Source of the DNA: Actinomycetospora sp. NBRC 106378
Lineage (GTDB): Bacteria; Actinomycetota; Actinomycetes; Mycobacteriales; Pseudonocardiaceae
Direction: 5' to 3'
DNA length: 64,000 nt
Assembly (NCBI RefSeq): GCF_030269685.1
Contig: NZ_BSTT01000001.1
Location: 744,001-808,000, forward strand
The first letter of the stretch is position 1. Every line of letters begins with the position of its first letter. Below the pieces are notes generated by a model. It had not been told where the DNA came from. It searched no databases and worked only from the letters and a program-made list of their open reading frames with translations. Positions 31,202-39,411 of the stretch are shown piece by piece. Made by a program: the position numbers and the translations under genes.

Positions 31202-31642
31202 TCAGGCCACACCCAGCGCGGGCGCCGCCGCCGGGTCGCAGTCGTCGAGCAGGTCACGGCAGCGGGTGGCCTCGTCGAGCTCGCCGATCGTGGCCGACGC
31301 CTTGGCCAGCACCGCGACGGCGCGCAGGAAGCCCCGGTTGGGGACGTGCTCCCACGGCACCGGCCCGAAGCCCGCCCAGCCGTTGCGCCGGAGCTGGTCG
31401 AGGCCGCGGTGGTATCCGGTGCGCGCATAGGCGTAGGCCGTGATGGTCGCTCCGGCGTCGAGTGCCTGCTCGGCCAGCGTCGCCCACGCCGCGCTCGACG
31501 TCGGGTGGTCCGCGGCGACGGCGGCCGGGTCCTCCCCGACGTCGAGCCGGTCGGTGGCGTCGGGGTCGGCGGGCAGGAGGGTCGGCTGCGGACCGAGCAG
31601 GTTGTGGCCGTGCCCGGCGGAGGGACCGGTCGGGATCGTCAT
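31202..31642 (-). CDS. DUF3151 protein (Rv0360c-like)
   Basis: A 146-residue cytosolic protein. The central block HPTSSAAWATLAEQALDAGATITAYAYARTGYHRGLDQLRRNGWAGFGPVPWEHVPNRGFLRAV is typical of DUF3151, which has a tetratricopeptide-like helical character. In M. tuberculosis the same family lies near fba (Rv0360c/Rv0363c), and here it is directly downstream of fba. Its function is unknown. Confidence 0.87.
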   Translation of the reverse strand: MTIPTGPSAGHGHNLLGPQPTLLPADPDATDRLDVGEDPAAVAADHPTSSAAWATLAEQALDAGATITAYAYARTGYHRGLDQLRRNGWAGFGPVPWEHVPNRGFLRAVAVLAKASATIGELDEATRCRDLLDDCDPAAAPALGVA

Positions 31643-31686
31643 GCGCCCGATTCTCCCCGGTCCCCCGCGACCCGGCCCGACCCGCC

Positions 31687-31740
31687 GTCAGGAAGCGGCG
31701 TTCCTGCCACTGGACGACGGCAACGACGCTTTCCTGCCAC
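31687..31740 (-). repeat. repeat family A, copy 6
   Basis: On the minus strand it reads GTGGCAGGAAAGCGTCGTTG, then a second half-site GTGGCAGGAACGCCGC. It begins 10 nt after the fba stop codon and runs in fba's direction, before the co-directional DUF3151 gene. Confidence 0.85.
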
Positions 31741-31750
31741 CGGGGGGCGG

Positions 31751-32785
31751 CTACTTCGCCAGCGACTGCCCCGTCGAGCGCAGGTTCTCGCAGGCCGTGA
31801 CGACGCGCTCGGCCATGCCCTTCTCGGCCGCCTTGCCCCAGGAGCGCGGGTCGTAGACCTTCTTGTCGCCGACCTCGCCGTCGACCTTCAGCACGCCGTC
31901 GTAGTTCTGGAACATGTGCGCCGCGACGGGGCGGGTGAAGGCGTACTGGGTGTCGGTGTCGACGTTCATCTTCACCACGCCGTAGTCGAGCGCCTCGTGG
32001 ATCTCCTCGAGCAGCGAGCCCGAGCCGCCGTGGAAGACGAGGTCGAACGGCTTCGAGTCCTCGGACAGGCCGAGCTTGCGGGCGGCGACCTCCTGGCCCT
32101 CCTTGAGCACGGAGGGGCGGAGCTTGACGTTGCCCGGCTTGTACACGCCGTGCACGTTGCCGAAGGTGGCCGCGAGCAGGTAGCGGCCCTTCTCGCCGGC
32201 GCCGAGGGCGTCGACGGTGTGCTCGTAGTCACCGGCGGCGGTGTAGAGCTTGTCGTTGATGTCGTTCGCGACGCCGTCCTCCTCGCCGCCGACCACGCCG
32301 ATCTCGATCTCCAGGATGATGTGGGCCTTCGCGGCCTTCTCCAGGAGCTCCTGGGCGATCTCGAGGTTCTCGTGCAGCTCCACCGCCGAGCCGTCCCACA
32401 TGTGCGACTGGAACAGCGGGTTCCGCCCGGCGTCCACCCGCTCCTGCGAGATCGCGATCAGCGGGCGCACGAAGCCGTCCAGCTTGTCCTTCGGGCAGTG
32501 GTCGGTGTGCAGCGCGACGTTGATCGAGTACTTCTCCGCGACGACGTGCGCGAACTCGGCGAGCGCGGTCGCGCCGGTGACCATGTCCTTCACCGACTGG
32601 CCGGAGCCGAACTCGGAGCCCCCGGTGGAGAACTGGATGATGCCGTCGCTCTCGGCGTCCGCGAACCCCCGCAGCGCGGCGTTGATCGTCTCCGACGAGG
32701 TGCAGTTGATCGCCGGGTAGGCGAACCGGTTCGCCTTCGCCCGGTCGAGCATCTCGTTGTAGACCTCGGGGGTCGCGATCGGCAT
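31751..32785 (-). CDS. fba: class II fructose-bisphosphate aldolase
   Basis: A 344-residue zinc-dependent aldolase of glycolysis and gluconeogenesis, opening MPIATPEVYNEMLDRAKANRFAYPAINC. Zinc and active-site segments are ALHTDHCPKDKL, the Glu-rich LEIEIGVVGGEEDG, VHGVYKPGNV and LVFHGGSGSL. The ATG at 32785 follows a GGGAG site; an earlier ATG (MQGANV) is in frame but its own codons form that site. It diverges from a sigma factor gene. Length fits the mycobacterial (class IIA-like) type. Confidence 0.96.
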   Translation of the reverse strand: MPIATPEVYNEMLDRAKANRFAYPAINCTSSETINAALRGFADAESDGIIQFSTGGSEFGSGQSVKDMVTGATALAEFAHVVAEKYSINVALHTDHCPKDKLDGFVRPLIAISQERVDAGRNPLFQSHMWDGSAVELHENLEIAQELLEKAAKAHIILEIEIGVVGGEEDGVANDINDKLYTAAGDYEHTVDALGAGEKGRYLLAATFGNVHGVYKPGNVKLRPSVLKEGQEVAARKLGLSEDSKPFDLVFHGGSGSLLEEIHEALDYGVVKMNVDTDTQYAFTRPVAAHMFQNYDGVLKVDGEVGDKKVYDPRSWGKAAEKGMAERVVTACENLRSTGQSLAK

Positions 32786-32969
32786 GACGTTGGCTCCCTG
32801 CATCTCGTGTGGCTGCGCTGCCGTCCCCGGCGGCCGCAGTATGCCCGTCCCCGACGGGTGCCCGCTGCCTCTCGCGACGGGCCGTGGACGTGACCGATCT
32901 CCCCCGTTCGGCGGTGCCCACGACGAAGCGGGGGCGTTCTCCCGTTTCACCGACCGGGAGGCCGGAAAG

Positions 32970-33722
32970 GTGTCGGTGGGCTGGTCTATCGTCGGAGACG
33001 TGGTCGAGCCGGTCGAGAGCGCGATCGAACGCACGCTGGGCAGCCTGCGTGCGCTCGACGCGATGACCGGCGCGGAGGCGTCGGTCGTGCATCCGGCCGC
33101 ACCTCCGGCCCACGGGACGAACGGCGCCCCGCCCCCGCCGGCGCCCCGCCGTCCCCCGATGTACCCGGGGCCCGGACGTCCCGGGCCCGGCGCACCGCCT
33201 CCGATGCCCGCGCCCCCGGCGCAGTCCGCGCCCGACGGGCCGCGCACCCTCGAGGACCTCTACCGCGAGCACCGCATGCGGTTCGTCCGGCTGGCGATCC
33301 TGCTGGTCGACGATCCGGCCACCGCGGAGGACGTGGTGCAGGAGGCGTTCACGGGGCTGCACCGGCACTGGACGCGGCTGCGCGACGAGAACGCGGCCCT
33401 GGGGTACCTGCGCACCGCGGTGGTCAACGGCTCCCGCTCGGTGCTGCGCCGCCGCCGGACCGCCCGCGAGTACACCCCGCCGCACACCGCCGACGCCCGC
33501 TCGGCCGAGTCGCTCGCCATGCTGTCGGCCGAGCACCAGGCCGTGGTGTCCGCCCTCTCCCAGTTGCCGCGCCGGCAGCGCGAGGTCCTGGTGCTGCGCT
33601 ACTACGGCGGGCTGTCCGAGGCCGAGATCGCCGAGGCCACCGGGATCAGCCGCGGCACGGTGAAGTCGACCGCCAGCCGCGGCCTCGACGCCATCTCGAA
33701 GATCGTGGGCGGGACGCCGTAG
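32970..33722 (+). CDS. SigE-family ECF RNA polymerase sigma factor
   Basis: A 250-residue sigma factor with a Pro-rich N-terminal extension (about residues 35-85, PPPPAPRRPPMYPGPG). Region 2 is LYREHRMRFVRLAILLVDDPATAEDVVQEAFTGLHRHW and region 4 is LPRRQREVLVLRYYGGLSEAEIAEATGISRGTVKS. It matches the Streptomyces SigE-type ECF group. GTG 32970 is chosen because GGGAGG lies exactly 8 nt upstream; GTG 33000 has GGAG too close. It diverges from fba, and the next gene encodes a membrane protein that may be its regulator. The long disordered extension is unusual. Confidence 0.9.
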   Translation: MSVGWSIVGDVVEPVESAIERTLGSLRALDAMTGAEASVVHPAAPPAHGTNGAPPPPAPRRPPMYPGPGRPGPGAPPPMPAPPAQSAPDGPRTLEDLYREHRMRFVRLAILLVDDPATAEDVVQEAFTGLHRHWTRLRDENAALGYLRTAVVNGSRSVLRRRRTAREYTPPHTADARSAESLAMLSAEHQAVVSALSQLPRRQREVLVLRYYGGLSEAEIAEATGISRGTVKSTASRGLDAISKIVGGTP

Positions 33723-33816
33723 GTGACCGCGACGGGCACGCCACCCGTCGCACCCACCCGTCCGGCCGTCCCTTCTCGGCCGCACGGACCCCTGGGGTCC
33801 GGCCCCTCCCCGTGGT

Positions 33817-33822
33817 TACGAT
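33817..33822 (+). promoter_or_regulatory. putative -10 (TACGAT) of a leaderless transcript
   Basis: TACGAT ends 8 nt before the ATG of the Pro-rich membrane protein gene and lies downstream of the sigma factor stop. It suggests that gene has its own promoter as well as any read-through. Confidence 0.35.
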
Positions 33823-33830
33823 CGCCCGCG

Positions 33831-34334
33831 ATGGATGACGAGCGACTGCTGTCCGAGGCGCTGCGGGCCCACGCGGCGGGCGGCGTGTCGACGCCGCGCG
33901 CGGTCCCGCCGTCCGAGCCGCCCACGGCGACGCCCGCCACCGACGCCCCGGCCGACCGGCCGCGACGGTTCCGCCCCCTGGGCCGGCGGAAGACCGCGGA
34001 CCCGGGCCCGACCACGGGCGAACGGACCGTGCGCGCCGACGTGCCCGCGCCGCGGTCGGGCAGCCTCGCCCCGCCGCCCCCGGGCGTTCCGCTCGGTGTC
34101 CGTCCCGCGCCGCCGCGACCGGTCCCGCCCTACGGCGGGCCGCGACAGGGACCGCCCGCCGCTCACGGGCCGTACCCGTCCGGGCCGCCCGTCCCCCCGC
34201 GGGCGGTCACCCCCGCGCAGGGCCCCGGCACGTGGAACGCGAGCACCGTGGCCTGGTGGGGCGCGGTGTCGCTGCTGGCAGGAGGCACCGTCGGCGCCGC
34301 GATCGGGGTGCTCTCCCTGCTCCTGCCGGCCTGA
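33831..34334 (+). CDS. Pro-rich single-pass membrane protein beside the sigma factor
   Basis: A 167-residue protein: MDDERLLSEALRAHAAGG at the N-terminus, a Pro/Gly/Arg-rich middle, and one C-terminal hydrophobic segment (VAWWGAVSLLAGGTVGAAIGVLSLLLP). The order suggests a cytoplasmic helix held to the membrane by a C-terminal anchor. It starts 108 nt after the sigma factor stop on the same strand, so an anti-sigma or sigma-modulating role is possible, but no anti-sigma motif (such as HxxxCxxC) is present. ATG 33831 is chosen because the upstream codons are unstructured Pro/Arg sequence. Confidence 0.65.
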   Translation: MDDERLLSEALRAHAAGGVSTPRAVPPSEPPTATPATDAPADRPRRFRPLGRRKTADPGPTTGERTVRADVPAPRSGSLAPPPPGVPLGVRPAPPRPVPPYGGPRQGPPAAHGPYPSGPPVPPRAVTPAQGPGTWNASTVAWWGAVSLLAGGTVGAAIGVLSLLLPA

Positions 34335-34406
34335 CCGGACGTGACCGCCGCCGACACCGGCGGGCGCATCCGCGGAGGCACACACCGGACACCCAGGCGC
34401 GGCCAG

Positions 34407-34412
34407 TACCGT
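34407..34412 (+). promoter_or_regulatory. putative -10 (TACCGT) of a leaderless transcript
   Basis: TACCGT ends 8 nt before the GTG of the DedA-family gene, and no ribosome-binding site is seen between them. Confidence 0.4.
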
Positions 34413-34420
34413 GACGAGGC

Positions 34421-35155
34421 GTGACGCTCGCCGACGCGACCACCGTCGTCGCCCTGGGACCCCAGTGGCTCGACCCGCAGTACATCATCCAGAGTCTGGG
34501 CCCGTGGGCCCTGCTGGGCGTGGCCCTGATCCTCTTCGCGGAGTGCGGGCTACTGATCGGGTTCTTCCTGCCGGGTGACTCGCTGCTGTTCATCACGGGG
34601 CTCGCCGCCACCACGGGGTTGATCGAGACCCCGCTGTGGCTGGTCTGCGTCGTGTTGGTGGTCGCGGCCTTCGCGGGCAACGTCGTGGGCTACGGCATCG
34701 GCTACCAGGCGGGCCCGGCGATCTTCGACAAGCCGAACTCGAAGCTGTTCAAGCGCGAGAACGTCGAGCGCACGCAGAAGTTCTTCGACAAGTACGGCAA
34801 CCGGGCCATCGTCCTGGGCCGCTTCGTGCCGATCGTGCGCACCTTCATCACCGTCATGGCCGGGGTCGGGCGCATGGACGCCAAGCGCTTCTTCACCTTC
34901 TCCGCGATCGGCGCGATCCTCTGGGCGGCCGGGGTGACCCTGCTCGGCGCCGTGCTCGGCCAGTTCACGTTCGTCAAGGACAACATCGAGCTGATGCTCA
35001 TCCTCGTCGTCGTGATCTCCCTGGTCCCGATCGCGATCGAGGCGATCCAGGCCCGCCGGGAGAAGAAGCTGGGCGCCTCGAACCTCGCCGAGGAGACGCT
35101 CGACGGAGCGAACGCCGACGCGCCGACGCAGCAGATCCGCCGCCCGAACCCCTGA
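34421..35155 (+). CDS. DedA-family (SNARE-associated/VTT) membrane protein
   Basis: A 244-residue protein with the DedA hallmarks: FAECGLLIGFFLPGDSLLFITG, GNVVGYGIGYQAGP and the F-x-R-x-x-P segment in GRFVPIVRTFITVMAGVGRM. Several hydrophobic segments precede a hydrophilic C-terminal tail. Family members act in membrane homeostasis; some are implicated in undecaprenyl phosphate recycling. It corresponds in place to M. tuberculosis Rv0364, next to fba. GTG start with a probable leaderless promoter. Confidence 0.93.
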   Translation: MTLADATTVVALGPQWLDPQYIIQSLGPWALLGVALILFAECGLLIGFFLPGDSLLFITGLAATTGLIETPLWLVCVVLVVAAFAGNVVGYGIGYQAGPAIFDKPNSKLFKRENVERTQKFFDKYGNRAIVLGRFVPIVRTFITVMAGVGRMDAKRFFTFSAIGAILWAAGVTLLGAVLGQFTFVKDNIELMLILVVVISLVPIAIEAIQARREKKLGASNLAEETLDGANADAPTQQIRRPNP

Positions 35156-35158
35156 GGT

Positions 35159-35827
35159 CTACGGAGCAGCGTGCTCCCGGACCCAGGCGTGCATCGCGAT
35201 CCCGGCGGCCACGCCCGCGTTGATCGAGCGTGTCGAGCCGAACTGGGCGATCGACACGACGAGGTCGGCGCCGGCCGTGGCCTCGGGCGTCAGGCCGGGA
35301 CCCTCCTGGCCGAACAGCAGCACGCAGGCCCGCGGCAGCACGGTGGCCTCGAGCGGCGCGGCGCCCGGGCCGTTGTCCACGGCGACCACGGCGAGGCCCT
35401 CCGCGCGGGCCCACGCCACGAGCTCCTCCACCCCGGGGTGGTGCACGACGTGCTGGTACCGGTCGGTGACCATCGCCCCGCGCCGGTTCCACCGGCGACG
35501 CCCGACCACGTGCACCTGGGCCGCGAGGAAGGCGTTCGCGGTGCGCACGATCGTGCCGATGTTCGCGTCGTGGCGCAGGTTCTCGACGGCGACGTGGAAC
35601 GGGTGCCGTCGGGTGTCGAGGTCGGCGACGATCGCCTCCCGTCGCCAGTACCGGTAGCGGTCGACGACGTTGCGGCGGTCGCCCCCGGCGAGCAGCTCCG
35701 GGTCGTACCGGGGGTCGTCCGGCCAGGGCCCGTCCCAGGGCCCGACCCCGACCTCGGGGGCGCCGGTCGTCCACTCGGTGGGGCCGGGCCCGGTGGGATC
35801 GGAACCGTCGGGAACGGGGTCGGTCAC
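35159..35827 (-). CDS. TrmH/SpoU-family RNA methyltransferase
   Basis: A 222-residue knotted (SPOUT) methyltransferase. Motif 1: NLRHDANIGTIVRTANAF (near 83-100); motif 2: LLFGQEGPGLTPE; motif 3: STRSINAGVAAGIAMHAW. The first 50 residues are Pro/Asp-rich and probably disordered. The target RNA is unknown (2'-O-ribose methylation expected). The GTG start overlaps the pyrE TGA as GTGA, so it is translationally coupled to pyrE, as in mycobacteria (Rv0380c/Rv0382c). Confidence 0.93.
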   Translation of the reverse strand: MTDPVPDGSDPTGPGPTEWTTGAPEVGVGPWDGPWPDDPRYDPELLAGGDRRNVVDRYRYWRREAIVADLDTRRHPFHVAVENLRHDANIGTIVRTANAFLAAQVHVVGRRRWNRRGAMVTDRYQHVVHHPGVEELVAWARAEGLAVVAVDNGPGAAPLEATVLPRACVLLFGQEGPGLTPEATAGADLVVSIAQFGSTRSINAGVAAGIAMHAWVREHAAP

Positions 35828-36438
35828 TCCAGGCCCAGGTCGCCGAGCCCCAGCAGCGACCGGTAGGGCACGCCCCGCTCCTGGATCACGTCGGCGGCGC
35901 CCGTGGCCCGGTCGACGATCGTCGCGACCCCGACCACCTCCGCGCCCGCCTCGCGCAGCGCGTCGAGGGCGGTCACCGGGCTGCCGCCGGTGGTCGAGGT
36001 GTCCTCGACGACGAGCACCCGCCGCCCCGTGACGTCGGGTCCCTCCACCCGACGCTGCATGCCGTGCCCCTTGGCCTCCTTCCGCACCACGAACGCGTCG
36101 ATCGGGCGGCCCGGCGCGTGCATGATCGCCGCGCCCACCGGGTCGGCGCCCATGGTGAGCCCGCCCGCGGCGTCGTAGGACCAGTCGGCCGTCATCTCTC
36201 GCAGCAGCCGCCCGATCAGCGGGGCCGCCTCGTGGTGCAGGCTGATCCGCCGCATGTCGACGTAGTAGTCCGCCTCGCGCCCCGAGGAGAGGGTGACCCG
36301 GCCGTGCACGACGGCGAGCTCGCGGGCGAGGGCGGCCAGCCGGTCACGGGCCGGGCGGTCCACGTCGGGGCCGCCGCCGACGGCGGCGACGGCGCGCTCG
36401 GCGGGGGCTCCGGGCAGGGGCGCGTGCGGGGTGGGCAT
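35824..36438 (-). CDS. pyrE: orotate phosphoribosyltransferase
   Basis: About 204 residues. The PRPP motif RRVLVVEDTSTTGGSPVTAL is intact, and LSSGREADYYVDMRRISLH and FVVRKEAKGHG match PyrE active-site segments. It makes OMP from orotate and PRPP in pyrimidine synthesis. Two in-frame ATGs (36438 and 36447) are possible; the shorter is listed, with three residues' difference. It is followed by the overlapping RNA methyltransferase gene. Confidence 0.95.
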   Translation of the reverse strand: MPTPHAPLPGAPAERAVAAVGGGPDVDRPARDRLAALARELAVVHGRVTLSSGREADYYVDMRRISLHHEAAPLIGRLLREMTADWSYDAAGGLTMGADPVGAAIMHAPGRPIDAFVVRKEAKGHGMQRRVEGPDVTGRRVLVVEDTSTTGGSPVTALDALREAGAEVVGVATIVDRATGAADVIQERGVPYRSLLGLGDLGLE

Positions 36439-36463
36439 GGCCCCCATTGTGACGACGGGCCGG

Positions 36464-37369
36464 TCAGGAGCGGACGGACGCCCGCGGGTCGACCGTCGCC
36501 CGCAGCCACCGGTGCCGCCGGCTCGCCGGGTCGGTCGACGCCGCCGCCATCAGCCGCTGGCGCACGGTGGTCAGCGGCTCGCGCAGCAGCCCGATCGCCA
36601 CGTCCCGACGGCGGATCACGTCGTGGTGCCGTGCGCGCAGCTCGCGCAGGAACTGGTGCTGCAGCCCGATGTTGCGCCGGAAGGCGGTCGAGGTGACCGA
36701 CCCGGTGGTCAGGCGGAACGCCGACAGCGTGCGGGGCAGCCCGTAGAAGCCGCCGTGCTCGACGAGCCGGGCCGCCAGCCCGATGTCCAGGGCGTAGGAG
36801 TTGTCGGGGAACCCGCCCGCGGCGTCGTAGGCGGTCCGGCGGAAGAGCATGTTGCCGGGCACGCCCAGCGGGCTCCCCCGGTGGCGCACGATCCGCCGGA
36901 TGACCGTCGCGGTGTCCTGGCGCCCGACCAGGTCCCGGCTGCGCAGGGCCCGGTCGTGGGACATGACGCGGTCGTCGTCGTCGACGAGGTCGTGCCGGCA
37001 GGACACGAGCGGGAGGGCGGGGTCGGCGTCGAGCACCGCGACCTGCTCGGCGAGCGCGGTCGGGTAGATGAGGTCGTCGGCGCTGAGCACCTTCACCAGC
37101 GGGGCGCGCGCGAGCTCCACGGCCCGCCGGAAGTTGGCCGGGGCCGGGATCGTCTCCGAGTTGCGCTCCAGACGCACCCGCGGGTCGTGGAACGAGCGGA
37201 CCACGTCGGCCGAGCCGTCGGTGCAGGCGTTGTCGAGGACGACGACCTCGAAGTCGTCGAACGTCTGCGCGAGCACGCTCGAGAGCGTGCGCCCGATGTA
37301 GCGCTCCTTCTGGTACAGCGGGATCACCACCGAGACCCGGGGGGTCACGTCAGCATCCGTGCTGGTCAC
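36464..37369 (-). CDS. GT-A glycosyltransferase, family 2
   Basis: A 301-residue protein with RVSVVIPLYQKERYIGRTLSSVLAQTF, VVLDNACTDGSADVV and LVKVLSADDL (DxD-equivalent metal site), the GT2 core. The C-terminal third is basic. It probably transfers a sugar from a nucleotide donor to a cell-envelope acceptor; the specific substrate is unknown. GTG 37369 is listed; GTG 37348 (VTPRVSVVIP) is an alternative. It lies 25 nt upstream of pyrE on the same strand. It is not a standard neighbour of pyrE in mycobacteria. Confidence 0.88.
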   Translation of the reverse strand: MTSTDADVTPRVSVVIPLYQKERYIGRTLSSVLAQTFDDFEVVVLDNACTDGSADVVRSFHDPRVRLERNSETIPAPANFRRAVELARAPLVKVLSADDLIYPTALAEQVAVLDADPALPLVSCRHDLVDDDDRVMSHDRALRSRDLVGRQDTATVIRRIVRHRGSPLGVPGNMLFRRTAYDAAGGFPDNSYALDIGLAARLVEHGGFYGLPRTLSAFRLTTGSVTSTAFRRNIGLQHQFLRELRARHHDVIRRRDVAIGLLREPLTTVRQRLMAAASTDPASRRHRWLRATVDPRASVRS

Positions 37370-37440
37370 GCGCTCATCGTGAACAGGTTCGGACTGCGGG
37401 TCAACGATCCGGTGACCCACGGACGGGTGACGACCGGCTC

Positions 37441-38229
37441 CTAGCCCCGACCCGAGGCGCTGCGCCGTGCCAGCGCGTGCACGAGCCGTGGCGGAGCGAG
37501 ACGGGCGCCCAGCACGATCGCCTTGTAGAGCGGGTGCGGCACCGACACCGGCCGCCCGCGCGCGAAGTCGGCCAGCGCGACGCGGACCACGAGGTCGGCG
37601 TCCATCCACGCGAACGCCGGCCCGGTGCGGGCCTGCCCGAAGCGCTGGTGGAACTCGGTCTTCACGAACCCGGGGCACAGCGCCATGACGTGCACCCCGG
37701 TGCCCGCGAGCACGCCCGCGAGGTTCTGCGACAGCATCGTGACGTAGGCCTTGCCCGCGCCGTACACCGAGCCGCGGCCGGGCAGGAACCCGGCGACGCT
37801 GGAGACGTTGAGGACCCCGCCGCGGCCCCGCGCGATCATCCCGGGAAGGGCGACGCGGGTCAGCCGCAGCACCGTGGTCACGTTGACCTCGTGGTTGGCG
37901 GCGAGCACGTCGAGGTCGGTCTCGGTGAACTCGCCCGCGGTGCCGTAGCCCGCGTTGTTCACCAGCAGGTCCACCGGACGGGTCTCGTCGGCCAGCCGGT
38001 CCTCGACCGCCCGGCGGGAGTCGGGGTCGGCCAGGTCGGCGACGAGGACCTCCGCGTGCACCCGCGTCCCGTCGCTGCGCCCGCCCTCGCCCAGGCGCTC
38101 GGCCAGGGCCTCCAGGCGGGCCTCGTCGCGGGCGACCAGCACCAGGTCGTACCCGGCGGCGGCGAGCTGGACGGCGAACTCGGCGCCGAGCCCGGAGCTC
38201 GCACCCGTCACCAGCGCGGTGCCGCTCAC
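37441..38229 (-). CDS. short-chain dehydrogenase/reductase
   Basis: A 262-residue SDR. The NAD(P)-binding TGASSGLG is at residues 8-15, NNAG in LLVNNAGYGTAG, the catalytic Ser in VLNVSSVAG and the YxxxK in VYGAGKAYV. It resembles DltE/YqjQ-like SDRs of unknown substrate. The GTG start overlaps the TGA of the upstream gene (GTGA), so the pair is translationally coupled. The last codons are basic. Confidence 0.92.
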   Translation of the reverse strand: MSGTALVTGASSGLGAEFAVQLAAAGYDLVLVARDEARLEALAERLGEGGRSDGTRVHAEVLVADLADPDSRRAVEDRLADETRPVDLLVNNAGYGTAGEFTETDLDVLAANHEVNVTTVLRLTRVALPGMIARGRGGVLNVSSVAGFLPGRGSVYGAGKAYVTMLSQNLAGVLAGTGVHVMALCPGFVKTEFHQRFGQARTGPAFAWMDADLVVRVALADFARGRPVSVPHPLYKAIVLGARLAPPRLVHALARRSASGRG

Positions 38230-39323
38230 CGACCCCGGAACTTCCCGCTGCGCCACGTGCTGCCCTGCGAGGAGCGCTGCTCGTCCCGGCGCGGCTCCTC
38301 CGGGTCGGGATCGTCGCTCTCCAGGTCGTAGGGGATGTCGGCGGGCCGGTCGCGGTGCGTGGGGCGCCCGCCCCGCTCGTCGCCGCCCGCGTACGGGCTG
38401 GCGTCGTCGTCGCCGGACGCGAACGCCTCGAACTCGTCGTCGTAGTCGTCGGGGTCCGCGGAGTCGGCGGAGTCGTCGTCCCGCGTCGCGGGCCGGGCGC
38501 CGGACGGGCGGCCCGTCGGCGGCGCGTCCCGGCCCGAGCGGTCGACCACCGTGGTCGGGGAGTCGTCCTCGCGCTCCACGGTCTCGGTGCGGGACTCGTC
38601 GGCCGGGCTGCCCACCGCGGGCACGGCCCGGTCCGGTTCCCGCTTCCCGACGACGGCCGTGGGCGCGTCGTCGTCGCGCGCCGTCGGCCCGCCCTCCACG
38701 GCCTCCTTGATGGCGGCCGAGACCTCGACGAGCGACTCGATGAGCCCCTCGATGCGGTCGGGGTCGGCGTCCGGCTCGATCGAGGCCAGCACCCAGGTGT
38801 CCTCGGCCCAGACCAGTGGGACGTCGGCGCCGACGCGGTCGGCGGCGTCGGTGACCGGCCGGGTCAGCAGCCGGCGCCCCTCGAGGGCGTTGGAGACGAA
38901 CGCGTAGCGCCGCCCGACCTGCCCGAGGTTGTCGAGCTCGTCGTCGTCGGGCCGGGGCGACTCGGGGAGCCGCAGTTCGAGGGCCACCGGCACCGCGACG
39001 GTGCCGCGCACCGCGGCGATCGTCGCGACGGTCCGGCCGTCCTGCTCCTGGTCGAAGATGCACCCGAGGCGGCGCCCGCCGGGTCCGGGCACGGCGCCGG
39101 TCGCGACGTCGTAGGCCTGGCGGGGGCCGTCACCGCGCAGCGTCCCGTAGCGCCAGGCGTGGGGCGGCGAGGACAGCGCGTCGGTGAACTCCCAGCCCTT
39201 CGACGCCGCCCAGTCCCGCCGGTCGTTGCCCCGGCGGTCGGGACGGGCACGGTCGTACCAGAGCAGCAGCGCACCGCCGGCTGCGGCGACCAGCGCCACG
39301 ACGAACCAGATCCAGGCAGGCAC
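38226..39323 (-). CDS. membrane-anchored hypothetical protein (Rv0383c-like)
   Basis: A 365-residue protein: an N-terminal hydrophobic anchor (PAWIWFVVALVAAAGGALLLWYD), an alpha/beta domain (about 40-185) and a long acidic, disordered C-terminal tail (about 200-365, rich in D, E, R, S and P). In M. tuberculosis a secreted protein (Rv0383c) occupies the same place between pyrE and clpB. The function is unknown. GTG 39323 is chosen because the anchor begins at once; the upstream frame is uninformative. Confidence 0.8.
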   Translation of the reverse strand: MPAWIWFVVALVAAAGGALLLWYDRARPDRRGNDRRDWAASKGWEFTDALSSPPHAWRYGTLRGDGPRQAYDVATGAVPGPGGRRLGCIFDQEQDGRTVATIAAVRGTVAVPVALELRLPESPRPDDDELDNLGQVGRRYAFVSNALEGRRLLTRPVTDAADRVGADVPLVWAEDTWVLASIEPDADPDRIEGLIESLVEVSAAIKEAVEGGPTARDDDAPTAVVGKREPDRAVPAVGSPADESRTETVEREDDSPTTVVDRSGRDAPPTGRPSGARPATRDDDSADSADPDDYDDEFEAFASGDDDASPYAGGDERGGRPTHRDRPADIPYDLESDDPDPEEPRRDEQRSSQGSTWRSGKFRGR

Positions 39324-39398
39324 CCACCGAGCGTAGGCCCGACCCCCACCCCGGTGGAGCAGGACACTCGGAGTGACCACGGCTTTCTGTCCGCGCAC

Positions 39399-39404
39399 TA
39401 CGCT
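39399..39404 (+). promoter_or_regulatory. putative -10 (TACGCT) of a leaderless transcript
   Basis: TACGCT ends 7 nt before the preferred GTG start of the ABC-F gene. This supports GTG 39412 as the start rather than the more upstream GTG at 39373. Confidence 0.4.
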
Positions 39405-39411
39405 CGGGTCG

